Assembly (NCBI GenBank): GCA_905250025.1
Contig: CAJNOJ010000142.1
Coordinates: 130,602-194,601, forward strand
DNA length: 64,000 nt
Direction of reading: 5' to 3'
Origin: Adineta ricciae
Taxonomy: Eukaryota; Rotifera; Eurotatoria; Adinetida; Adinetidae
The notes beneath the pieces were generated by a model. It worked only from the letters and a program-made list of their open reading frames with translations. It was not told where the DNA came from and searched no databases. The position numbers and the translations under genes are program-made. Shown here piece by piece: positions 55,387-64,000 of this stretch (its first letter is position 1; the number at the start of each line of letters is the position of its first letter).

Positions 55387-56340
55387 ATGGCTTCTACCAA
55401 CGCGACATGGCAACGTAAAGTTGTATTGCGTATTGGAAATGAAAATTATTGTCGATCTCAAGATCGATTGAGGCGCACGATTCATGATGCCAATGATATT
55501 GACTCTGTCTTATGAAATATGAACTTTTGCATACGAACTAAACATAATGTGTGTAGTTCACAGATGCTTCAAGTATGTTCGGAGTTTTCGAAAACAATTC
55601 TTGATGGTGATATAATCTTCTTCTATTTTTCCGGTCATGGGTGTAAACTTGATGGACAGAATTAACTTGCGCTAATCGATGACGAATAAATTGAAAATTT
55701 CGATATTAACATCGAGCAAATTCTTCAGCAATAGTCTCAACAATTTCCGTCATCAAATCTCCTATTTATCTTGGATTGCTGCCGATTGCCTTATTCATAC
55801 AAAAGACGAACAAAAACTCAGAAGCAAAACGATTCGAATCAATCGAAAGTACCGCGTGGTGCGTATATAGTTTTTGCTTGTAGTCAATATTAAATAGCTT
55901 CGGATGCGCTATTAGTTGAAAGAAGTGGATTATCCGCCAAGCATTTACTAAAGCATCTGACGAAATCAGATAAAGATTTGAGACAACTACTTCGAAGTGT
56001 GAACATTGGTGCCTGCATCAAGAGTAATCAAAGACAGAAGCCAGCACGTTTAGATGGTCTAGTTGACTTCAAATACATTTATTTAATCGAAAAACCTTTG
56101 AAAACATACAATAACAATTACCTATCGTGCCCATTGTTCTTATTCAGATTTCATTGTTTTCAAGAGGCAAACAGAAATCAATCGTTTCTGTGGCAATTCA
56201 CACTTCAGCATTGGGCACGTCTTTTTTCCTTCTATGACTTAAAAAAACAATCACTCGTACGGCAGCATTTTCTCCCTAACGATAGTATTTTCATAATCAA
56301 TAAAGCAAACAGCGGTTGCGATGTTTATGTGAACACGCAT
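55387..56340 (+). pseudogene. Decayed caspase-like (peptidase C14) gene
   Basis: From an ATG at 55387 the plus strand reads the start of a caspase p20-like domain (R-K-V-V-L-R-I-G-N-E-N-Y). It then stops at a TGA, but goes on in pieces: F-F-Y-F-S-G-H-G, the catalytic-His motif, near 55625; N-L-L-F-I-L-D-C-C-R, the catalytic-Cys motif, near 55765; and a C-terminal part with S-G-L-S-A-K-H-L-L-K-H-L near 55930. At least four in-frame stops and frame changes interrupt it. Both catalytic motifs are still legible, so decay is recent. Bdelloids carry many C14 genes of metacaspase/paracaspase type. Confidence 0.7.
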
Positions 56341-56416
56341 AAAGAGTGACAGAAAAGCGAAAGCAAAATGTCTTCACTTTTCTTGCTATTCAATCTGACA
56401 AAATAAGAAGTATTCC

Positions 56417-57369
56417 ATGGCTGCTGTGCAACAATTTGGTTGTTACGGAGATCGATTGCGTTCGCGAATTGTTTCCCGAGGTAACATATCAAAATGTTCT
56501 CATAATAACCATTCTAATCATACGGTATACAATAAACGATTGCTGCTAAGACATACTGAATTTCTTTCGCGTTTTAGAATTCGGATGATGTTTGTGCATC
56601 ATGTCATCAACGCATTAGACCGAATAATGACGATGCATTTCAGGCGACTTTAGAAAAATTGTTTCCTGACGTTTACGAGTTAGAAGAATTTGTTTTTCTA
56701 ACGAAACAAACTTTAGTTCCAAAAGATTTCTATCCACATGTGAATACCTTGGTTTGCGTTGGTTTATGTCGAGATGAAATCACCAGTTCATTTGAAGAAG
56801 AAATAGAAGCCATGTGGGGACAAGGATTTATCTGTGGATGTCTTGGTGGGATGTTGTTTTGTGGTAACACTGGTTTCGCTGCTGCACATCATCATGCGCC
56901 TGACGATGGTCGTTTTATCTATTATTGCTTTACACATATTGCTATCGATCACGAAGGATGCGTCGGTTCTGTTTATAGAACTCGTAGTGGTATGAGTGGC
57001 AAAACAACAGCATGCGGAGCACTTGCTGCGTTTACTTCTGAAATTGCTTCAGGCAAATTAGATCTGACGTTCGATGAGAATGACATGGAAATGAGTATGT
57101 TGAAAAAACATATTCTGAAAAAAACTTCTCTTTCATCTGATGCGAAAAATGCACCAGATTTATTTCAAGTAACAATGGCTGCTTATGAGACGATTACCAT
57201 TGATTTAGAACTACATGCCAAACATGATGCAGAGCACTTTCCCGACCGGCGGTATGCTCTATTTACTGGTGTTCAAATTCATGGGCCCAATGGGAAAGAT
57301 TACTGTTGGTTGGGCAAAGCGAGTCTGTTGAGTGGCGGTGTATTAGCATCGTTAAGCCTGTCATCTTAA
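56417..57369 (+). CDS. LCIB-type (theta-class) carbonic anhydrase-like protein
   Basis: The main exon, 56578-57369, encodes about 263 residues. It contains N-T-L-V-C-V-G-L-C-R-D-E, W-G-Q-G-F, L-G-G-M-L-F-C-G-N-T-G-F-A-A-A, H-H-A-P-D-D-G-R, T-H-I-A-I-D and A-C-G-A-L, in the order of the limiting-CO2-inducible B/C family. The likely zinc ligands are the Cys of C-R-D-E, the His of T-H-I-A-I-D and the Cys of A-C-G-A-L. In algae and diatoms this family hydrates CO2 in the carbon-concentrating mechanism; some bacteria and fungi also have it. In an animal it points to horizontal transfer (inference). An upstream exon probably ends at 56480 (GTAACA donor), but the ATG at 56417 is in the wrong phase, so the start is unresolved. 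Confidence 0.7.
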
Positions 57370-57489
57370 TTACTGACCGCTAGATATGACAGCTAAAATA
57401 TGTACACTTAGTTTGCATTGATTTTATGTTTATTTAAAAGCATTTTTTCAAATAAAACATGCATTGTAATAGTTAAAAATGATCGTCGT

Positions 57490-60400
57490 TTACGATGAAA
57501 GTTTTTGTATTATTGTGTCCAATTGATTTTCATAAGCTCGGGTTTCTGGATGATCCGGTCCAAAAGCTAGGATTGCAGATGTGACTGACTCTCTTGCACA
57601 GTCGAATGCTTCTGGGTAGCGTTCCATGGCATAAAGAGCGGATGCTGTAGAATTGTATGTATATGCTAGATATTGATGATTGACAGGATGACTTCGTAAA
57701 AGCAAATCACGCACCTTTTCAAAGACCATGAGCGCCTTTTCATACTCCATCACCGTACACAAATCAATACCTACTTGATTATATTGCATAACCAACGATA
57801 TATCATTCGGAGGAAGAAGTCTTCGGAAAGTGTCGAGGAAATCTATAGATGAGGCACAAGATTGCAGCACATACTCTTTTAAATCATTGAGATGAGCCGC
57901 TTCTGATTCATCATTTGACGAATTTTGCGATACTAGATGATAATTTTGCAGTTTTGCAGTGAATAGTTGATTCTGTTTATTATTCTCCATAGATATATCT
58001 ATCAATAATTGCAAATCACTCTCATTAGTCCCAGACGACAAGGCAGCGTCCGATCTCAATACTGATTGTGCTTCCATCTGTTGTTTAGTTATCTTGGAGA
58101 TTTGGCAAAAAGACTGCGCTGTTTGAAATAGATTTAGTGCTCCGTTGTTTTTCATGCATGCATCAAGATTTGCACAGTCTTGATTTACGGTAGAATACTG
58201 TTCTTGTAGTAGATCAATTGTGCGTTTCATAACGTTATTTTCGTAATCAGCAGATGTGTTGTTCAAAGCAGCCGTAGCTCGTTTTATTTGAAGGATATTT
58301 TGATTGATCGCCATCATTCCGCTAATATCACCGCTTAGTCCCTTCAAGATCGTAATGCATGCGTAAGTGGAAAGCAGCTCTGGGTGATGATCTCCAAGAC
58401 TTTGTTTTTGAATTCGGACTGCTTCTTCGTAGTGGCATAGTGCAGATGAAAGATTTCCTAATGATTGTTGTACTGAACCAAGCTCTCGATATGCCACAGC
58501 TACAAGAGGATGAGTAGGTGACATCTTTTGTTTCAGAATGGCAAGAGCGTTCTCAAGGTGAAGAAGAGCTACTGTAAAATCGCCTTTTCTTTGGTGTAGA
58601 GAACCCATGATGAGCTGCGCTCTCCCAAATTCCCAATGATCTAATAAATGTAGTTCTTTATATATTTTCAGCGCTTTCTCCAAATATTCGACTGCAGACG
58701 AAAAATCACTCATTTCACTTTTAATCATACCAATATTGACGTGTAACGAAGCAATATCTAGATGATCAGATGGTAAAGATTTACTCGCGATTGCAAGGGC
58801 TTTCTGGAAGTATGAAAGTGCTTCTTGATAATTGCAAAGAGATCGTTGCAAAAATCCAATGTGCGTGTAAATTTTTATCATTATTGGATTATTTGAGAGT
58901 TGGGAGTTTTCTAAAATGTCACGAGATATTTCTAGGTTCGAATGTGCTAAGATATTATTCCCTATTGAGAGATGCAAAACGGCAATTGTGTTATAGGCTA
59001 TACCCAAGTATGGATGGCTCGATGGAAGCACTCTCTTTTGTATTTCCAGTGCTTTTTCAGCGTAAAGCATTGCCACTGAATATTCGCCAAGTGACTCGTA
59101 TGCAGAAGCGATGTTTGTATATATTTGAGCCAAATCTGGATGATTATGCGGTAGACATTTTTCGAGAATTTGTAATGCTTTCTGATAATTGGTCAAAGCC
59201 GATGGAAAATCGCCCGTCTGATATTGATTCACGCCCATAAAATGGTATGCAATGCCGTATAACCGATGGTCAAGAGGTAAATGCTTCTGGAAGATTTCTG
59301 AAGCTTTAACATAGTTTTCAAGAGACGCAGCATATTCTCCTGTTTATGCAAATGTCATTCCATATTTGAGGTAAAGAAGACCTATTAAGAAATCATCAGC
59401 CGGTAAACGTTGAAACCAAAAGTTAAGTAAAAGCTCATAATATACGCGTGCTGCACCATGTTCTCCTTTAAACAAATGTGAATTGACTATGGATTCTCCG
59501 AGGACTATCCGTTGTATCATTTGTGATGGCTGATCGTCGCCATTAGTAGCGTCGTAGAGATCATTATAGATTTCCAAAGCACCATCAAAATTTCCTATCT
59601 TTTCCATGAATAATGCCATTCGAGACCACCCTTCGGCAAAACTGATTTCTTTTTTCAGAAAATCTGCGAGATTATTCAAATCAGGATCATGTTTATCTGT
59701 TGCACTTAACTTTACTAGCCACAATCGTTCTTCTACTTCTTCCATGTCACTTATTCGAAATACGCTGTGCATGGAAAACAGAATCTCTTGTTCTTCTGGA
59801 AAATTGCTAAGCCTTTCTACAGATGTGAATGAAGCTGAAGAGACTGTTGGGTCGATTTCTATTTGGAAGATAATTCCTGTCGTATCATTCTGAGATCGAA
59901 CACTCTCAGCTAACATTTTGGCTACAAGTCGATTCTTGCTCGTTGACAGGAAGCAATTGAATGAGAAGAGAGCACCTTTACTCTTCTTCATTTCTTCGAA
60001 TTTTCTACTTGGTAGACCTTGTCCACGATAAACAGTTATATTCGATCGATGATTATCTTCTAACCATCTCTTCTTGATATCATTGTGAAGATCTTGAAGG
60101 AAGAAAGCCATTTTCATCAATACTTTCATGTCCTGGTTTCTCAATGCTTTGTTTACATTGGAAAACAGGAAATTAGCTTTTGTATACCACCAAATGGCAC
60201 TATTTTCGTCATAATGCTTTTCAAATTGATTGACATCGTTTGATTTGAAATCAACACTCGTTGATGGGTCTCGGCAGAATTTGATAAAGTCCGCTTTGGC
60301 TTTCTTTTTGTCATACTTCATTTCCATCAAGATTTCTTTGAATAGCTGTGTGTACATAAATGATGAATCAAGTTCATCAAACGAAATACTTGAATTCAAC

Positions 60401-60974
60401 GATAAAAAGCTAAATGACGAATCAGTAGACAATCGACAGAACTCTTGCTTGATTGCATAACACATTTGTTCGATATGATGATAAACACTTTTGACTTTTT
60501 TGTTCCAAGGACGGCATAGTTTTCATTGTTGAGTTGATGATGAAACAGATAGATCGCATGAATTTGTGGGATAAAATTAATGAGAGGAATGATGTCTACG
60601 TAAGAATAGTTGTACAGTATTAGCAGAGCATTAACGTCGTTTGCACTAGTTAGAGAATCAATGCATTGATCTTGATCTGTGTACCACTCAGTTGATGGTG
60701 AAATATTTTGTAATTGTTTATTTAAGTCCTGAAAGTTGAAATCGGATTGATCGATGTTTGCCGATAAAACAATAACAACAGGCGTTTTTGTCGTGTATGT
60801 ATCGATAGATTGTTCGAGTTTATTAGTAGTAATCCGACCGAGCTCGATCATTTTATTAATGATCTCATCACCTGGCTCATGAGAAATGCTCCCTATCATC
60901 GATGAATCAGCTGAATTGGATACAACAGTCGATTGATCTGTAGTAGCTGTATGTTGAAGTCTTGATTCTGCCAT
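57490..60974 (-). pseudogene. ART-TPR protein gene with frameshift and stop
   Basis: One long intronless gene on the minus strand, about 1160 codons, broken twice. Part 1 (from 60974) is a region of about 160 residues of unknown fold. It leaves frame in a run of six A at 60501-60496, where the next frame continues with K-S-V-Y-H-H-I-E. Part 2 is an R-S-E type ADP-ribosyltransferase domain: T-V-Y-R-G-Q-G-L, then F-L-S-T-S, then F-P-E-E-Q-E-I-L. An in-frame TAA at 59346-59344 (where a Lys codon would fit) stops it, and the frame goes on with T-G-E-Y-A-A-S-L-E-N-Y into part 3, about ten TPR repeats of kinesin-light-chain type. ART-TPR fusions are abundant in bdelloids. Each lesion is one base, so recent decay or sequence errors are both possible. 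Confidence 0.75.
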
Positions 60975-61481
60975 GAGATCGCGTTGTTTATCGAATGATT
61001 ATCTTTGAAACCGATATTTTGGCTCGGTTAATTTTGTTGGAAATTACCCGGTGAAGAAGCGGGGAAAGGTATTTTTCGTATGAAGTGCATTGGACCGTAA
61101 CGGGAGAAAACGTAAACTTTGTCATGACTTGGTGCAGCAGAACGCAGCATGAAGCTGATAGCTTCTAAAATTAATATCCACTAGCGTATTACCTTCATCT
61201 CTCGTCGGTAGCGCGAGACATCTATTGAAAATATCAAAGATGGTGAGTGACAATTTTGATATTTTCCATGATAGATATTCTCTTTCAGTTTTAATAACTT
61301 CGCTAATTCACCTGCCAATATTTTACTTTTGCCTCCAATCTTACAGCAGTCAAGTTTTTTTTTCTTTATTTGACATATTTGCGTAATTTCATACGCTTAT
61401 CATTCCACCATAAAAAGTACTGAGCAAATACACAGCTTAAAGTGCATCAAATAATTCTTTTCTCGTAACATTTCTAAATAA
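60975..61481. other. Intergenic, no gene seen
   Basis: Divergent region between the ART-TPR gene and the small plus-strand gene at 61482. No repeat or RNA gene recognised. Confidence 0.5.
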
Positions 61482-61748
61482 ATGGCACAACCGAATACAG
61501 TGACCATCTGCCATTTGAGCTGCAATGGTATTCTCGCTGGCATGAAGACAATTACAACACTTCTAGCCATCCTACAGCGTCATAATTTCAAAATCAAACC
61601 AGTCAACATCCACCCAGGCTGTATCCTTTATGTCTGTGTTCATCGAGGATCAGGCGTCGATCCTACTCCACTTCAACAAGAAATGATGCTTCATATTCCG
61701 GCGGGAAAAAATAAATCGATTCAAGATATTCAATGGACATTTGCTTAG
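61482..61748 (+). CDS. Small hypothetical protein, 88 aa
   Basis: ATG after CTAAATAA opens a frame of 88 residues with T-V-T-I-C-H-L-S-C near the start, a short hydrophobic stretch and a compact C-terminal half. An AATAAA polyadenylation signal follows about 50 bp after the stop (near 61799), which supports a short transcript. I recognise no family. Confidence 0.4.
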   Translation: MAQPNTVTICHLSCNGILAGMKTITTLLAILQRHNFKIKPVNIHPGCILYVCVHRGSGVDPTPLQQEMMLHIPAGKNKSIQDIQWTFA

Positions 61749-61894
61749 CGAGTGTTTGATCATTTTTTATGTAATTGTTGGAGTTTCATCAGAAACTTAA
61801 TAAAGAGAATGAACTTAAAGAAAAGTAATCTATTCGATGGATTTACCTGTCACAATTGACAGAGTAATGACCAATTCGTCATTTATCATTTTAG

Positions 61895-62485
61895 CTATTT
61901 TTCTTTCAGTTCGCTGTTTCCAATCCACAAATGAATGAATTCTGCTTCGGATATGTGCAGTTTGCCATCAAATACTTTGTGTATAACAGCCATGGTTTCA
62001 CCTTCAAAAGGATCACTTTCATTCTTCTCTGCTATTTCGATATCGTTATCAAGAGGTTTCACGAAGAAAATGCATAATGCTTTTTTCACGTCGGCATATA
62101 TAACAAGATCATCGTGATCTTTTGCCTGAAATGATTATATCTATGCGAGCTATTAGTGCTATTCGTTGATGGAACTTTCGTACCTGAATGATGATGATCG
62201 ATAGCATAGAAGAGCCGTCTGTAGTAATCATCTTCCAACGTTTCAACATTCAATGGTTCTTCATCGTCTAAACAATAAAATAATTCCAAGAGTTGCTTCA
62301 ACGATAATCCATCACTCGGATATTTATCTCGGATTGGTTCTGAAATATGAAAATGATACTGTCATAGCGTACTGAAACGAATATAGTTACTAACCGAAAA
62401 TATTACGAATTTCTTTTTCTGGTAATCTTGTTCTTGATGCAAGAGTACTCAATCTTTCTTTGATTATTTCATTTTTTGAGGCCAT
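61895..62485 (-). CDS. Small acidic hypothetical protein, three exons
   Basis: Exons 62485-62395, 62339-62184 and 62118-61895 join in phase 1 at both introns (55 and 65 bp) and give 156 residues. Met at 62485 starts M-A-S-K-N-E-I-I-K-E-R. The middle has an acidic helix-rich stretch (E-T-L-E-D-D-Y-Y-R-R-L-F) and D-H-H-H-S-D-H-D-D-L, which recalls a divergent EF-hand loop but lacks the canonical spacing. The last exon uses an acceptor (CAAAAG) a few bases after a stronger-looking TTCAG; only the former keeps frame. Family not recognised. Confidence 0.5.
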
Positions 62486-64000
62486 TTTGTCTGAAGATAT
62501 TCTTAATAGTTCCGCAATTGATGCTAACAAAATATGTTGAAAATATCAGGGAGCTAAAGTGCCGGTATATATAAATATGAAACGGAGATTATTTTTTGTT
62601 TGAATACTTTGACAAATCGTGCATTTTGCCGTAAGGAATGGAACAAAACGGTGCCACAACGATGTTCTCACCTTTCAGACAATAACAAGAAATTCATATC
62701 AAACACACTGCATTTTGTTCGACTGACAAGATAAGTGAAGTTAAAGCATTTAGAGAAAAGAGTTGGCAATCATCTATTGCGTGCTTTCGTAATTGAACAA
62801 AAATCCAATTATATTTCGTAGGAAGATCGTACAGTCGAGTTTCGATGAAACAGCTGGAACAACAACTGTCTAACAGAGTCGTTTATGTGTGATGAGGAAT
62901 GAAATCATTTGCAATCTGTTACGTATTTAATTTTGCATGACTACAGTTACAAAAACTTCAAAACGAGCTTTGACGTTATAGAAAGAAAACTGTATAAGAT
63001 ACCGATACATTCATTAAAACCGATTTTTTAAAATGTATTATCACCATCGTTGTACTCGTATGCGAGTACATCGACTTTGTTCTTTATATAGTTCTCGAGA
63101 CGTATAGAATTACGTCATATAAAAATCACCTGATGATCATATGTTTAAAAAAATGAAGGTTAGACAGGTAAAGTACAAAGTCGTATTCTCGGATGTATGG
63201 CCCCATAAATTTGCCGATAGTGAAATTCGTGTATTGGAGAAAATGAGTAATAGCTGAGCTTTATACAACAAGAATGAGAATAATAGTATATGATTTTCTC
63301 GTTGAATCTCTTTGCAAGAAAAAGTTCCATGCGTTTCTACCGAGCAGAAAAAATCTTCTTAACAACGGAATTAATTTTTGCTTTTCTTCCTTTTATGTTA
63401 GTATAGACTTAACTAAAAAAAGAGAAAATATTTGCGACTCAAACAGTCGATGTCTCTAAATATGATAGGAGCGAGCAATTCTTATCATAAAACGTGTTGA
63501 ATCGTTTCAAATTCAAATTATAGGTGTGTTGTTTATCAATCAATGATTAGTAATTGTATTTGCATTGCCTTTTTTTCCATATAGATAATTATTTGTCAAT
63601 TTGTTCGTTGATCCAACTCATTTGAATATAAGACAAGAAAGAAAAGGAGAAGAGGAAAGAATAACGTTCTTTTTCTTGTCGTTACATTGTAAGAAGAAAA
63701 AAGAGAAAGAGAAAAAAAAAAGAAATGACAACACTTTTCTTTTCTCGTTGTACCCAAGTACAACAAAAAAGAGTCTGATAATGATGAATTTTGTTTTTTA
63801 TCTGATCTGTTTCTACTTTTGGAGTCTATTTTGGTAGTGTAAAAAAAGAGATAGATATGACTAATATAGTACGTACTATTTTGCTGAGGTTATCGACACT
63901 TATATATTTGCATATCTTGCACTTCGTACTTTCGTCTTGGTTGTACCTGTAAAAGTACAAGGATAGAATAGGTGAAAGTATTCCGATGATCGAACGATGA
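62486..64000. other. Intergenic, purine-rich tract
   Basis: AT-rich with no supported gene. About 63635-63730 has two purine-rich (AAGAAA/GAGAAA) tracts separated by a T-rich piece, a possible triplex or nucleosome-poor stretch, and produces long but meaningless Lys/Arg-rich frames. Confidence 0.45.

Noticed and set aside
63601..63837. Lys/Arg-rich open frame
   Set aside because: Generated by the purine-rich tract; no start context or family features.
1..64000. tRNA, rRNA, CRISPR and telomeric repeats
   Set aside because: Looked for cloverleaf B-box words, direct-repeat spacer arrays and TGTGGG-type telomere repeats by eye; none was convincing.

Overview
The window looks like nuclear DNA of a bdelloid rotifer. 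This is inference: AT-rich DNA, protein genes with very short GT-AG introns (mostly about 50-110 bp), a GPCR with an LDLR/EGF ectodomain, ART-TPR (ADP-ribosyltransferase plus tetratricopeptide) genes, and several intronless genes of bacterial or algal type lying among ordinary metazoan genes. No search was run, so the genus is not claimed. Exon joins given below were worked out by hand from splice sites and reading phase.

Left arm (1-10.4 kb): a long inverted repeat at the window edge, a GPI-type NHL-repeat surface protein with a decayed NHL relative behind it, a class A GPCR with a one-base frameshift, a RING-H2 protein and a seven-exon-or-so TRAF protein (RING, zinc fingers, coiled coil, MATH).

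Centre (10.9-47.6 kb): one block is present twice, head to tail. Copy 1 is about 10865-32904 and copy 2 about 33579-47550. Gene order is the same in both: ATP-grasp (D-Ala-D-Ala-ligase-like) gene, saposin-like secreted protein, secreted LolA/ependymin-like protein, chymotrypsin-type protease, small membrane proteins, LDLR/EGF GPCR, POT peptide transporter, fatty-acid desaturase. Copy 2 lacks about 8.1 kb that holds most of the GPCR and an ART relic, and has a single-N gap inside the transporter. It also carries two insertions that copy 1 lacks: a 774-bp hAT-like element and a 98-bp mariner-type hairpin. Copy 1 ends at an N inside the desaturase, followed by a roughly 125-bp-period minisatellite. 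The copies are either a real tandem segmental duplication or two haplotypes scaffolded in tandem; the two Ns favour an assembly explanation for at least the junctions.

Right arm (47.6-64 kb): the rest of the desaturase, an intronless class V aminotransferase divergent from an eight-exon proline dehydrogenase, a YrhK-like membrane protein, a phi-like glutathione transferase with a truncated partner, a decayed caspase-like gene, an LCIB-type (theta) carbonic anhydrase, an ART-TPR gene broken by a frameshift and a stop, and two small unknown genes. The transporter, desaturase, aminotransferase and proline dehydrogenase share perfect TGACGTCA palindromes 70-110 bp before their start codons, which suggests a cAMP/CREB-type shared control of peptide, amino-acid and lipid metabolism.
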